Shown: one piece after another, positions 1-12,099 of the stretch | How the letters are laid out: every line of letters begins with the position of its first letter | How positions within the stretch are numbered: the first letter of the stretch is position 1 | Assembly: GCA_032622095.1 (NCBI GenBank) | Contig: CP136062.1 | Location: 13,359,710 to 13,423,709, forward strand | Length of the DNA stretch: 64,000 nt | Direction of reading: 5' to 3' | Source: Siphonodentalium dalli | Taxonomy: Eukaryota; Mollusca; Scaphopoda; Gadilida; Siphonodentaliidae | Translations under genes and position numbers: made by a program | The notes under the pieces: model-generated | Told to the model about the DNA's origin: nothing | Database searches by the model: none | The model's input: the letters and a program-made list of their open reading frames with translations, nothing else

Positions 1-440
1 CAAACACATCAGTGAAACAAGTGGATAGTAGAGAAACAATTAGTTAGTCCTGCACAATGCACTGTCACATAAATCAATGAAACATGTGGACTGTAGAGCA
101 ATACTTAGTTAGTCATGCACAATGCACTGTCATATAAATCAATGAAACATGTGGACTGTAGAGCAATACTTAGTTAGTACTGCACAATGTACTGTCACAT
201 AAATCAATGCAACATGTGTATTATAGAGCAATAATTAGTTAGTACTGCACAATGCACTGTCACAAAAATCAATGAAACACGTGGATTGCTGAGAAGTAAT
301 TAGTTACACGTAGTACTGCACAATGCACTGTCACATAAATCAATGCAACATGTGGATTGTAGAGCAATAATTAGTTAGTACTGTACAATGCACTGTCAAA
401 CAAATCAATGAAACAAGTGGATTATAGAGCAATAATTAGA
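1..440. repeat. 65-bp tandem repeat (minisatellite), cut by window edge
   Basis: About seven units with the core TGCACAATGCACTGTCA followed by ATAAATCAATGAAACATGTGG. The core recurs at 51, 116, 181, 246, 317 and 382, so the period is 65 bp except for one unit with a 6-bp insertion (TACACG) near 304. Units differ by scattered substitutions. The array runs off the left edge. No coding signal is seen. Confidence 0.9.
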
Positions 441-984
441 TGTACTACATAACTTATCTCTCAAAATAATTATGTATGTGTGGTTCTGTAACCATTTTAC
501 CAATATTTTGGTAACCAGTGTTACCAGTGGTAGAAAATAATAGACAGCTATTTGTGTTCTCTTCTTTCTTTTATATACAGACGGCAAGACACTCGTGATC
601 TTAGATGATAGTGAAACAATTTACGAAAAGCTTAGAAAGTACAAGATTTCTTTGCAATCATATCTGGCTTACGAATATACCTAAAGTAAATGCCAGGCAT
701 TATGGATAGCATCATGCGCATTTCGGAATGATTGTATATAACCCGACCTAAATCTAAACATTTCTCCTACTCTTGATTGATTAGCTATATAAAGTTCAAT
801 ACAGACCTAGGCAAGATGAGATACATCTATGATAAAAACAAATTAGTGGAAATAAACCATATCATCGATATCTGGAAACAGATTATCAACCCCAAACTGA
901 AGAATCATCTTACTGTCTTAATACAAAACAAAAACAGTTTAAAGAATAAATATTTATTCCAACTGTCTAAATGAATTCTCCCAT
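441..984. other. AT-rich stretch without a recognised gene
   Basis: Only short ORFs (60 and 65 codons) without a recognisable domain lie here. Nothing else can be supported. Confidence 0.5.
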
Positions 985-1440
985 TCAGTTATAACGACCG
1001 GTATATATATTGGAAAAGTAATTTATTTAATTTGGGGGGTGTTTTGGATAATACAGCAGACGACAGTCAGACGAAAATATAATATAAGACTTGAAGAGGG
1101 GGTGTTCATGATAATATAGCAGACGACAATCAGACGAAAATATCATATACGACTGAAAGAAGTCATGTTCAGATAATAAGTTCATGACCTGGTCGTTTGA
1201 TGAACTTATTATCTAAACATTTTGTATAAATGGATACTCTCATTCAGTTATAACGACAAGGTATATATTGGAAAGGCAATTTATTTAAATGGGGGGGGGG
1301 GGGGTGTTTAGGAGAGTCAGACGAAAATACGAAAATATAATATAAGAATTGAAGAAGTCATATTCCCTGATGTGATTTGTTCAGATAATAAGTTCACGAC
1401 CTGGTCGCTTGATGAACTTATTATCTAAACAATTTCGAAA
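985..1440. repeat. Direct duplication, each copy ending in a 14-15 bp stem hairpin
   Basis: Two related copies of about 230 bp begin with CATTCAGTTATAACGAC (about 984 and 1232), pass through a G-run and end in a hairpin. The first hairpin pairs 1171-1185 with 1200-1214 (AGATAATAAGTTCAT and its complement) around a 14-nt loop. The second pairs 1383-1396 with 1413-1426. The loops share GACCTGGTCG. The arrangement resembles the conserved end of a small mobile element, but no TSD was found. Confidence 0.6.
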
Positions 1441-1552
1441 GGAAACTACTCGTGAATGAATATTTAGTTAGAAAGGGTTAAGTAATAATTAGTGTTCTTA
1501 TTTTATATTCATTTTTAATTTAGAGTATCGGCGGAATCAGACCAGGTTTAAG

Positions 1553-1764
1553 TTACCCGGTCGTAATTCCACAGATGTAACGGGTGGATAATGAGCATGA
1601 GAAGTCCCAGAACTCGTAATCTCCGCTATATAAGAACACACAGTTCTCCGAGGTTCCGCCGCTCGGGTCCCCCGGATACCAACTCGTCCACATCGCGGTA
1701 CCGTCACTATGTACCCAGTGACCCTCCTGGGCGCTATCACTGCCGTCTATCCTGTAATAAGTAT
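1553..1764 (-). CDS. C-type lectin-like domain, C-terminal exon (partial gene)
   Basis: On the minus strand a pyrimidine-rich tract ending TTGTAG gives a splice acceptor at 1765-1766. The exon then reads YYRIDGSDSAQEGHW, VHSDG, MWTSWYPGDPSGG, ENCV, FWDFSC and STRYICG and stops with TAA at 1553-1555. This is the second half of a C-type lectin fold: the glycine/Trp-rich core, the WYPG loop, and three of the four fold cysteines (ENC, FSC, YIC). The first cysteine and first helix must lie in an upstream exon, towards higher coordinates. The usual sugar/calcium motifs (EPN or QPD, and WND) read DPS and WDF here, so classical calcium-dependent sugar binding is doubtful. Such proteins are usually secreted or membrane-anchored and act in recognition or immunity. 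The exon starts in phase 1. Upstream DNA is minisatellite (1840-2760) and no partner exon was found, so this may be a live gene with a long intron or an orphan exon. Family assignment is strong; gene status is not. Confidence 0.72.
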
Positions 1765-1839
1765 CTACAACAGAGAAACGAATCATGAACTGAACGGAGC
1801 ATCATTCCGAGCAGCAGACGTCATTCACGGTTTATGAAC

Positions 1840-2760
1840 CATACGAGGAATACAATGACCCACCCCTGGTTAAGTGGTCCTGCTAATTTGATATGATGCT
1901 GATTTGTTACCAGGTACGTGGTAATGGGTCATTTATGAATTTAACGAGGAATACAATGACCCACCCCTGGTTAAGTGGTCCTGCTAATTTGATATGATGT
2001 TGGTGGGTTCTGTTGCCAGGGACGTGATGATGGGTCATTTATGAATTTAACGAGGAATACAATGACCACCCCTGGTTAAGTGGGCGTGGTAATATGATAT
2101 GGTGTTGGTGGATCCTGTTGCAGGGACGTGATGAACGGGGCGACTACCCCCAACATTTGTCATTTGTGAATTTTACGAGGAATGCAATGGACCACCCCTG
2201 GTTAAGTGGGCGTGATAATATGATATGGTGCTGGTGGGTTCTGCTGCAGGGACGTGGCGAAAGGGGGGGGGGGCGACTACCCCCAGTATTGGTCATTTAT
2301 GAATTTAACGAGGAATGCAATTGACCACCCTGTTTAGGTGGTGTGGTAATATGATATGGCGTTGGTGTGTCCTGATACAGGGACGTGATGATAGGGGCGA
2401 CTACCCCAACATTGGTCATTTATGAATTTAACGAGGCATGCAGTGGGTCACCCCTGGTTAAGTGGGTGTTGTAATATCATATGCTTTTGGTTGGTTCTGT
2501 TGCAGGGACGTGGTGACAGTGGAGGGGCGCCTACCCCGACACCAATCATTTATGAATTTAACGACACATGCAATGGGCCACCCCTGGTTAAGTGGTCCTG
2601 ATATTATGATATGGTGTTGGTGGGTCCTGCTGTAGGGATGGGGTGACTACCCCAAACATTGGTCATTTATGAATTTAACGAGGAATGCAATAGACTACAC
2701 ATGGTTATGTTATGTTGTTCTGATACTATGCTATGGTGTTGGTGGGTCATGCAGCAGAGA
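1840..2760. repeat. 101-132 bp tandem repeat, about 8 units
   Basis: Each unit contains CCACCCCTGGTTAAGTGG, then TGATATGATGTTGGTGGGT, then CAGGGACGTG, then TTATGAATTTAACGAGG. The TTAAG anchor recurs near 1870, 1971, 2076, 2202, 2334, 2459 and 2589, with a decayed last copy near 2703. Units are 101-132 bp with frequent small indels and G-runs. If the lectin gene is real, this array lies in its intron or upstream region. A related sequence occurs at 35,470-35,580. Confidence 0.85.
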
Positions 2761-3221
2761 CGTGGTGAGATATTTTGTCTACGCACCCCTACCCCATACC
2801 AAATTTTGTAAAAATGTTCGACAGTTGTAAATTTCATGCCTGACACTACATTATTAGGAAATTTTGCACGATATATAGATTGAAATTGTTCCCATTGTTT
2901 GATTTATCAACGAGTAATTAGTGGAGAATTAGCAGTTTTTAGATGAACTGTAGCATATTTTTATACTTGCAGTGATTTTTTTTTTCAGAAATGTCCATCA
3001 TTTGGAAATATTCCAACCATCTGTCAGGAAAATCTTTGTGAAATTTGGTATAAGCGATTATTGTGACACAATATTTAAGAACCATCGACCTATTGGATAA
3101 TTTGAATATTATAACCTCATTTGCTTTACTATTATGACAAGACAAATATTTCAAATTTCCCTGTGTTTCGGTATCGTACCAAGAACTTCTGTGAAAATGA
3201 TTTTTTGTTCAAAACTGCAGT
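2761..3221. other. AT-rich stretch, no recognised gene
   Basis: Contains a 71-codon minus-strand ORF (2939-3154) with no recognisable domain. Nothing further can be supported. Confidence 0.4.
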
Positions 3222-3593
3222 TCATATATCCATGATATCATATATCTGAAAATCATGAGAGGAGACATGATTTGTATAATTTAATGAATATTTTCGATTC
3301 GCAAAGCACCTGCCCATAAATAATGTTCTATCTTTGAGACAATAAGCTATTTGGTGAATTGAGTGTTGTAGGATTTTAATAATTATTCTAGCAGTTATTG
3401 GTACCGAACGGGTCAAAAGAGTAAATACTATGTTTAGCCTCTCTAATGTATTAACATCCATTGTTCTATCGTCTCTTAATAATTGCTCAAATTCTATATA
3501 CAATGAAGATGATGATATGTGAAATTCAAGATTAATCTTCAGATATGTCAAAAGAAATTCTTTGTTGAACATATCTTGCCATTTTGGCTGCAT
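3222..3593 (-). CDS. Hypothetical 123-residue ORF, possibly an exon
   Basis: Starts ATG-CAG-CCA-AAA-TGG and ends TGA. Composition is protein-like: helix-forming stretches rich in Leu, Ile and acidic residues (FEQLLRDD, LERLNIVFTLLTRS, IIIKILQHSI) and no simple repeats. The middle weakly recalls the N-terminal helical repeats of cullins, but I cannot align enough residues to assert it. The first codons overlap a possible acceptor (AAATGCAG), so this could be an internal exon rather than a whole gene. A run of C immediately upstream (about 3610) and minisatellites on both sides make it an isolated coding candidate. Function unknown. Confidence 0.25.
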   Translation of the reverse strand: MQPKWQDMFNKEFLLTYLKINLEFHISSSSLYIEFEQLLRDDRTMDVNTLERLNIVFTLLTRSVPITARIIIKILQHSIHQIAYCLKDRTLFMGRCFANRKYSLNYTNHVSSHDFQIYDIMDI

Positions 3594-3639
3594 TTATACA
3601 AAAGCTGCGCCCCCCCCCCCAATGAGAAACACGAAGCAC

Positions 3640-4010
3640 AATATACATGGAAAATATCAAATACGACGCATCGTTCATAGATAGCAATAGAGGCGTCACA
3701 CTAAACCCGGGTTAGATAAAATACGACGCATCGTTTAGAGATAGCAATAGACACGTCACAATATACTCGGTTAAGATAAAATACGGCGCATCGTTTAGAG
3801 ATAGCAAAAGACACGTCACAATATACCACCGCGAAAGATCAAATGCGGCACATCGTGCCGGGATAGCAATAGAGGCGCCTACGACGCATTAATTTGAGAT
3901 AACAATAGAGGCGTCACCATATACCCGGGTAAGATAACATAACACTCATCGTTTATGGATAACAATAGATTATTCACACTACACCCGGCTCAGCGTTATA
4001 GTAATATAAT
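3640..4010. repeat. 60-bp tandem repeat, about 6 units
   Basis: Units share AAATACGACGCATCGTTTAG and GATAGCAATAGACACGTCAC followed by ATATACCCGGGT. Clear starts are near 3658, 3718, 3778 and 3840, with more decayed copies to about 4010. Confidence 0.8.
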
Positions 4011-4229
4011 CTTGCTCCCAAAATAATTACGGAGTCAACAATGATGAATCAATGAAAGTTTCTGATGCAAAAATAGGTCAACTTCTACTGAAGTGGAAAC
4101 AAGCGAGCAAGTGTCTTAAAACAATAAATATATAACAAAGCGATGACGCCTATCGTATCATCTCGCAGTGGACTCAATTTAAATGAATTCGGATAACGCG
4201 TCACCCGTTGTATGTGTAGATTGCACAAC

Positions 4230-4520
4230 AATGAATGACATCGTATGTGTGTGGATAACGCGTCACCCGTGGTATGTGTAGATAGCACTACAATGAATGA
4301 CATCGTATGTGTGTGTGATCGATGCCTAACATTGAACACTATCTCATTCCAACTGATCATACATGTATATCCGCGAACATTTGAATGATTAATCATTCCG
4401 TGCGTGTTTCATATGTGGGGTTATGTATAGTACTGCATGGTGTGGAGGAACCTCAATAATTCCGTGCGTGTTTCATATATATGTGGGGTTATGTATAGTA
4501 CTACACGGTGTGGCACTCGC
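4230..4520. repeat. Two adjacent short direct duplications
   Basis: A unit of about 62 bp containing GATAACGCGTCACCCGT and GAATGACATCGTATGTGTG is present twice (about 4190-4320). A unit with ATTCCGTGCGTGTTTCATAT and GGGGTTATGTATAGTACT is present twice (about 4396-4510). Neither encodes a recognisable product. Confidence 0.6.
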
Positions 4521-4654
4521 GCTATGTGTGTATACGTCATTGAAGCTTTTAACACAATCATTCAGGGCAACCGCGAATCTATTGGAGTATTGGAGGAAGC
4601 TCAATTCGTACGAGGTTTTAACATGTCTGCTCCCACCCCACCAGAATATCGTTA

Positions 4655-5215
4655 GCACGGTTAGGATTATTATCATGATTCGTGCTATACTTACATAATA
4701 TGACATGACAAAAAGGCTCGTTAACCACCCAGTGTAAGATGGCCACGAAGTTCGTTAACCATGGCCGCGTTATGTTTATTATCACGATTCGTACTATACT
4801 CACTCGATATAAGATTACCACGAAGCTCGTTAACCATGGCCGCGTTATGTTTATTATCATGATTCGTACTATACTCACTCGATATAAGATGACCACGAAG
4901 TTAACCATGGCCGTGTTATGTTTATTATCATGATTCGTGCTATACTCACTCGATATAATATGACCACGAAGCTCGTTAACCATGGCCGCGTTATGTTTAT
5001 TATCATGATTCGTGCTATACTCACTCGATATAAGATGACCAAGAAGCTCGTTAACCATGGCCGTGTTATGTTTATTTTCATGATTCGTGCTATACTCACT
5101 CGATATAAGATGACCACGAAGTTCGTTAACCATGGCCACGTTATGTTTATTTTCATGATTCGTTCTATACTCACTCAATATAAGATGACCACGAAGTTCG
5201 TTAACCATGGATACG
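4655..5215. repeat. 75-bp satellite, small array (about 7.5 units)
   Basis: The units, with the landmarks GTTAACCATGGCCGCGTTAT, GTTTATTATCATGATTCGTG and CTATACTCACTCGATATAAG, are the same family as the large array at 39,969-42,385. The 75-bp length is exactly 25 codons, so all frames without stops stay open and give spurious ORFs on both strands. The last unit breaks off at CCATGG near 5211. Confidence 0.9.
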
Positions 5216-7330
5216 TAGCGGCGGACGCGACTTTCGTGTGACTTAATTGTCTCGGATTGGTCAAGAACAACTTTAAGATTAATCGACCTATATTTTAGTG
5301 TGCGTAGTGTTTTGGGACTATATTAATCTTAATCGGTGGGTACTAAATTGATGTCAACGTGTCCACACTTAATGTCCACACTTAGAGGACAGTTGTGGCA
5401 AAATCCTGAAAATGCACGCAAATTGACTCAAACAAGATTGTTATCACGCGCAAATCTTAACAAATCGCGACGTTGAGGTACCACCGGGATCCCGGTCATT
5501 AAAATATCAGTAACACAACCACCGCCATGCAACCAGTTACCAGCAATTCGAATATTTAGCATTATCAACGAGTAACGAGGACCCGTTATTATGTAACGCT
5601 GGACGCGCGTCAGAAATCACATTGATTAACTGCGGACGCGAATATTCCGATTCAGAAACATGAATGTTTTGAATGTATAAGGAATCACATGTTTATGTGT
5701 TTTACCATTATTTGTTTCATTGTCAACCATCTATTGCACAGCAAATTTTAAACAGACAAAACGTTGTCTGTTTCTGTTTGTACAACTAACAGTGTATATT
5801 AATGTTTGTATCGATATACACGTGCATGGTTTGATTGAGTTACACATAAGTGGAAATCACTAACTCATGCCGACACGTTGTTGTGATACTCAAGCAGTTA
5901 ATTTGTTGTTGAACATTTCAGGCTTAATATAATCCACAAATGTCAATTCCAGACCAATCATAAGTTTGAGTTTCCCAGCAATAAAGGTAACTTTCAAACC
6001 CAGGACTGAAATAGCGTCAGTTTAAAATGTCAAAACAAATGTATAAGACATGTTAAGTTAAACATTTATTATAACCAGTGTGAGATTTGAGATGTTAGAT
6101 GGAAAATACCAAGGGGTTGCAAATGAAATACAGTCTAACGCTTGTATTCTCTTATTCTACAGGAATGGACGATAGAACACCTACCCCATTTCAGTGTTCC
6201 ACCTACAAACTGCCATTCACCATTTTTGCTGACACTGTTGACCATGCAACCACATCCAACCCGAACTCGAAACTAAACTATTTAAACTGAACCTCAACAG
6301 TAAAACAAGAAGTGTGTATATAACAAATTAGGCCACCCAGGAATAATGTGGGTCACACAAAGCAACAGTAAACAAGAAGTGTGTATATAACAAATGAAAC
6401 CACCCAGGAATAATTCCATCGGACAACGGCAAAGAAATTACATTATTCTGCGAGATAAAAATGCCATAAAGAAAAGGAAAATTACAATTAAACCTGGTCT
6501 ACGTCTACAACATCTAGGTTTGAACCGCCGTTTGACATACATAAATTCGTGGTTTAAACCAGAGACCGTATATAGGCATAAGTGGCGCATTCATCATATC
6601 TGATTTAAACATGTTCCAGCCAGACCAAACATTTAGCAGTAGTGCCTCTGTATCGTCGAGATAATTAAGCGTATACAAAATTACCTAATGACAAACCGCT
6701 GCGTTTAAATTCACGGCTACAATTAATAATTATACGACAACAAGCACATTTTGATTGGAAAATTATGAGCGGAAAGACTCATATTTGTAAAAGTGTACGG
6801 GGATCAATTAGTTTTGTCAATTGCGATATTATTTTGCGCGTTATAACCATAAACTAATCCATTATTATCGACGGTCCAGCTAATCCATTATTATCGACGG
6901 TCCAGCTAAACATGATTTAGGGAGACTTGATCTTGGATGACGAATCCGTCTTTCTGGACCGCCATTTACATGGGTGGAGTTGCACATAACATCGACTGTC
7001 ATGGACGAAATTTTGAATTCACATGACCGCGCAATCCTTAACCAAGTATGCATATTTTTTAGGAAAGTCCACATTGAACTCTCAAATGTACATGTACGCA
7101 TACCCTGATGAATTATACATTCATATTCTTCACTATGTTATTATTTTCATTATTAGTTTGTACAGCGTGTCGATATTTTGCATGGACAACTGTAAGCTGC
7201 GACATTCTGCATCATACAGATGGTAGTTATACTAATTCACTCCGTGTGATGTACGATGTAGCACTTCCATTTGACTATGCATAATATAAAATTTATTGCA
7301 CGCCGCAGACATGACAATGTTCTCATGTTC
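5216..7330. other. Low-repeat stretch without a recognised gene
   Basis: No ORF longer than 73 codons and no recognisable domain. Two small direct duplications occur: about 6296-6350 with 6364-6415 (CAGTAAAACAAGAAGTGTGT and CCACCCAGGAATAAT), and a 27-bp dimer near 6855-6907 (ATTATTATCGACGGTCCAGC). A possible acceptor, TATTCTACAG at about 6153-6162, precedes a short open frame, but I cannot name the product. Confidence 0.45.
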
Positions 7331-7336
7331 TGTTGG
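7331..7336. repeat. Left 6-bp target-site duplication TGTTGG
   Basis: TGTTGG immediately precedes the first base of the left palindrome arm. The same six bases, in direct orientation, immediately follow the right arm at 21,676-21,681. The arm end was fixed by where the inverted match stops, independently of this repeat. Confidence 0.7.
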
Positions 7337-7373
7337 TGATGATACCCACCCTGTTTGGGGGTAGTCTAGACAG

Positions 7374-7427
7374 TTTGACCTACATTCTCTGCAGTACTAC
7401 CGTTGGTGTTTGACCTATATTCTCCGC
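7374..7427. repeat. Subterminal direct repeats of the palindromic element
   Basis: TTTGACCTACATTCTCTGC (7374-7392) and TTTGACCTATATTCTCCGC (7409-7427) are direct repeats 35 bp apart, just inside the left end. The mirror copies lie at 21,620-21,638 and 21,585-21,603. Repeats in this position are commonly transposase-binding sites; that role is inferred here. Confidence 0.55.
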
Positions 7428-7689
7428 CCACGCATTGCATCATGGTCTATTTGTACCGGTTGGACATGTCCGGACATGACCCGCTGGTTATATCCAGACT
7501 TCTCCATATGAATGGTATATTATCTACATGTATATCACGTGATGATCTCGGTGGGGTAGCTTCAGTCTTGAATGTTAAAGGGACACTAGGCTCTCACTGG
7601 GGATGATTATTAAAGTGACACTCACTATGGATGAATGTTAAAGTAACACATGGCGCACACTGTGGGATAATGTTAAAGTGACACTCGCA

Positions 7690-8000
7690 TTGAAAACTTC
7701 AAAAAATTCAAAACTTCAAAAATTTCAAAAACTTCAAAAAATTCAAAACTTCAAAAATTTCAAAAACTTCAAAAATTTCAAAAACTTCAAAAATTTCAAA
7801 AACTTCAAAAATTTCTAAAATTTCAAAAACTTCAAAAATCTCAAAAAATTTCAAAAAAGTTTTAAAACTTCAAAATACTCAAAAATTTCAAAAAACTTAA
7901 AAAACTTTTCAAAAAGAAACAAAAATGAAAAACTTTAAAAAAAATTCATAAATTAAAAAAATATGAAAAACTTAAAAAACTTCAACTTTTTCTAAAATTC
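7690..8000. repeat. A-rich simple repeat (TTCAAAAA/TTTCAAAAAC), left arm
   Basis: Strand-asymmetric low-complexity run built from CTTCAAAAATTTCAAAAA units that decays towards 8000. It is copied base for base in inverted orientation at about 21,012-21,322. Confidence 0.85.
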
Positions 8001-8149
8001 AAAAATAATTTAAAATTAACGGTCTTTTAATATATCTAACCCACTGCCACTTCTGAGGGTTCCACACTACACCTGAGGGGATATTGAGTGGTCTACATAC
8101 GTCTCCTAAACCATAGAATAAGATCAAGCCCATAAGAAACTCTGCCTCC

Positions 8150-8285
8150 TGCAATGCCTGTCATTCGAATCTGACGCAATCCCTACTTCTGGCGCAATGC
8201 CTGAGTCATTCGAATCTGGCGCAATCCCTACTCCGGCGCAACGCCTGAGTCATTGGAATCTGACGCAATCCCTCGTGAAACCTAC
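8150..8285. repeat. Triplicated TCTGACGCAATCCCT unit
   Basis: The words CATTCGAATCTGACGCAATC and CTACTYCGGCGCAA(T/C)GCC recur three times. They are mirrored at about 20,727-20,862. No coding interpretation. Confidence 0.6.
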
Positions 8286-10354
8286 CGGCTGACTCCACAC
8301 CCATCGGCTAAGCGTTGTATCACATGCTTATTATTTGATCATATCGTGGAAATTCAATGTTTTGTCATCACTCATGAGATATAACCCATATCCACTGAAA
8401 AAGGGTGGATATCCTCTATTTATTCATAATTTTTCTTTGTTATCTTTTTTTTATCCCTCTTTTTTATCTACCACTTCCTGTTTTTATTCGCTCTTCTTTT
8501 TCTTACAACTTCTAATTCCTCATAATCTTCGAATATCCACTTTCATCTCCAAGTTTTTGAAAAAATTCCTTGTTTAGTAGCACCTCCAGATGGGCTCTAT
8601 AGAATTTGAACGAAGCATCCATCTTGGATATTACTCTTTCTATGACTAAATCCGTTAGCACGCTCTACAGATGTCATATAGGTAGCACGCTCTACAGATG
8701 TCATATAGTCCTCTTCACATCTTGTTTTCCGTAATTTATTCATTAATAATCGCTCCATTGACTGTAACAAATTAAATTACCCCCTCCCCCTGTATTGAGA
8801 ATACAGCCTTGATTATTAATATTTCCTCCTTTCATGGTGTGCATGTTCCTTGGGACATCTTTGCTAATGTGAAGCCACACCTATTATATATATATATACA
8901 ACTTTAAAAGCCCGCGAAAATATTACTCATATTATAGACTTCCCTTTGAAGACCTTTGTATGTGACAATGATCCGTAATATTGTTTCTAAGTGACACTGG
9001 CCAGTGAAACTGATACTACGGGTATGAACTAGCCAACTTCACATCGTAACAATAATAAAAGGGACACTTCATCTATATCAGTCTCAAAACGTGTTGGTAC
9101 ACATCTGTGTGGAAACTAAAACCAATCACTCTTCGTCCGTCATCCGTACATCATTGTAATATAATTTTCTCAGAAACCACGGAATCCCTTTGGCTGAAAT
9201 TTGGTCTCAACATGTGATCAGAAATTATCCATGGAAGACAACAGTGTCCGTGTGGGGAGAAGCTTCGTAGTGTTTCGCTGTCGCCATGGTGTTTGTTTGG
9301 GTATATGCATGGGTGGTGAGTGTGGTTCTCATATGGTCTGAACTAGCCTTTACTGACTGAGGTCATTTAGTGCACATGTCATCACTTCACTGATAACCAT
9401 TATATGGTCAAATCCCTACACTATCAAACGCAATGTTTCAATAATGGGTTTTCTTAAAATTTTGACTAAATATTGGTTATATTATACGCATCAGCGATCC
9501 TTCTTAATAACGCTCTGTATATGTTCAAACGCATTGCACTAAATGGGTTTGGAATAGCCACACAGGAAAGGAGAAACTGAGGTCCTAGGTAGGTCGACTG
9601 CATATAGCAGTATATATGGGGTACAGACATGGACAGCAATGGGTTCCTCGTGGCTTCTGGCCTACACATGACATATTAAAGTTCACCACACCCATCGGCG
9701 CGCCTTTAGTGGGCTATGAAGCGCCATACAGGCTCGAATCATGGCCTTCGCCATGTGTTTCTATTTGAACCCACATTAGTAACTAAATAAAATCTTTCTC
9801 TCCAGGTTGTTTCACGCCATAACCTTGATTTGGAAAGCTTGAAGGGCTAATTAAGCTTCAATTTAAATCCCAACATTATTTGAAGAACGTATCTGGTTAA
9901 ACATGTCCACCATAGTAAGCTCATTTAATTCAAAGAGCTTCACACATAGTCCCACTAGTAATGATGTGTCGTTATTTACTGCAGAAATGGTCATATATAT
10001 AAAATACAATACAACACATTTTGGTCACATACCTTAAAGGTGCACGTCACTTTCGCAAGATATCTAACTGACCATGTATAGAGTGGAATGACATGTCGTG
10101 TATCAAATGTATAATCAGTTCCAGTATTCCGTCCATAAGGCAGTTTTGGTTGTAACATCATTGTGTATGACGGTTCATTCATATGATACCTTAGCGGTTG
10201 CACACGATACTGTCTGTTGTATTTTATGTCTTATATCATGTATATTAATTGCTCCATGGATGGTAGGAGTTTGGCATTGGTGTCTGGTTCTTCGATGTAT
10301 TCTAGTCATAGTTCATTCATATTATTACTCTAAAATCTCCATTAAATGGAGAAA

Positions 10355-11690
10355 CTAAAGAGCCCATATTATGTAGACTAGTGTATAAATACTTACTTCG
10401 TGCATTATTTTCATCAATTATATGTATTATAACTCCCATCAAGATAGGCTGTTATACAGAGGAAACAAAGCATGTACCAAGTGACAGTCTGTACCAAGTG
10501 ACAGTCTCATGTCACGAAAGGCCTACTATGTGGACACATGTTCTTATCAAAACGCTCTATTATGTAGGGGGTTATCAACCATTGGTCTGGAAAAGGCATA
10601 CGAGCGGAACGCGTGTATACACATTTATTCGATGTACTCTTTAATCTTCGATTTCTCTTTATTGTCGTTAATTTATAGCATTATTAGTAGGAATCTAAAC
10701 TCGCCGTTATATTGAGAAAATAATGCGTCAATACCAGTCAATACTGCTTTATTGGCGGTAAATGAAATTATTGAATCATGTATCGCAGCTAAACAAGCGA
10801 GACAACTGATCACAACACAAAAATTAGTAATATTTCTGAAGCCTTGAGTGGTTTGTAATACACAGTGTAAATTTTCATTATTGCTACCATTTAAGGAAAC
10901 ATGCCCCCGATAGGGCTACTATGCGAACACATGTCTATATTAATTTCACATATTCCTTACCGTTCATTCATATATACTCCAAGCTCTCTGTTAATACAGA
11001 GGCATCAAAACATTGGTCTGGAAAAGACCTACTATGTGGATGCGTGTATACATATTTACTTGATGTATTCTTTAATCGTTCATTTCTCTTTATTATCGTT
11101 CATTTATAGCATTATTAGAAGAAATTTAGTCTAAAATCTCCATTACATGGAGACAATAAAGAGCCCATATGGTGTAGACTAATGCATAAATACTTCATGT
11201 ATTCTTTTCACCAATTATATGTATTGTACATCCTATACATTTAGTCTGTTATACAGAGGAAACAAAGCATGTACTACGTGGCAGTTTCATATGACGATAA
11301 GACCTACTATGTGAACACATGTGCATATTAATTTCACATATTCTTCTCAAAACGCTCTATTTTATACGGGGGTATCAAACATTGGTCTGGAAAAGGCCTG
11401 CTATGTGGACGCGTGTATACATATTGACTTCATATATGCATTCATAGTTCATTTCTCTTAATTGTCGTTCATTTAATAGCATTATTAGTAGAAATATAGT
11501 CTAAAACCGTCGGTATATGGATAATATATAGCGTCAATACTGTTTTATTGTTGGTAACTCAAATTATTGCATCATGTATCGCAACTAAACAAGCGAGACA
11601 ACTCATAAATTCTTAATAGTTCTGATGTCTATGGCAGTTCACAGAGTGTATATTTTCATTGTTGTTACCATTTTAGTGCATAAATTACTG
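10355..11690. repeat. About 790-bp direct dimer inside the left arm
   Basis: AAAGAGCCCATAT...GTAGACTA begins copies at about 10,358 and 11,149. Both then contain TTATACAGAGGAAACAAAGC, CATTGGTCTGGAAAAGGC, GCGTGTATACA and CTAAACAAGCGAGACAACT in the same order. A shortened third copy (10,895-11,148) sits between them. Several ORFs of 60-90 codons in these copies look like chance frames. The dimer is mirrored at 17,322-18,657. Confidence 0.7.
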
Positions 11691-12099
11691 ATTTCTGTGT
11701 AAGAACGCTGGTCTCCATTGTTGTTATGATTGTGCCTATAACTGTCCATATTCTTAAAGCAAGTACGGTACCTCTATGTGATATGATGTATAAAAATTTC
11801 CATTTTCACAGGTAAATCACGTATAAACGCTCTTTAATGTATAGTTAAACTGAGTTTTCACATGCAGGGCTATGTCTTTGTGGACTATATACGTGGTATA
11901 CTTCAGTATATACACGACGTGAATGTGTTCTAAGTATGCGTATCTGATTTATGTATACGTTCGTGTTTCTTAACGCAAATCCAATACATATTAGTGCGTT
12001 ATATTATGATGTACATTAAGTGCCCTTTTCACTGTTAAATCAAGTAAAAAAGCCCTCTACTATAGTTAACTATTCAGTTCCACATACGCTATAAGCTCT

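Noticed and set aside
1-440. CRISPR-like array
   Set aside because: The whole 65-bp unit repeats, without unique spacers, in eukaryote-like DNA.
3222-3593. Cullin N-terminal fragment
   Set aside because: Only a loose helical similarity; no diagnostic block can be aligned, so it is left as hypothetical.
4618-5241. Overlapping ORFs up to 196 codons
   Set aside because: Same 75-bp satellite effect.
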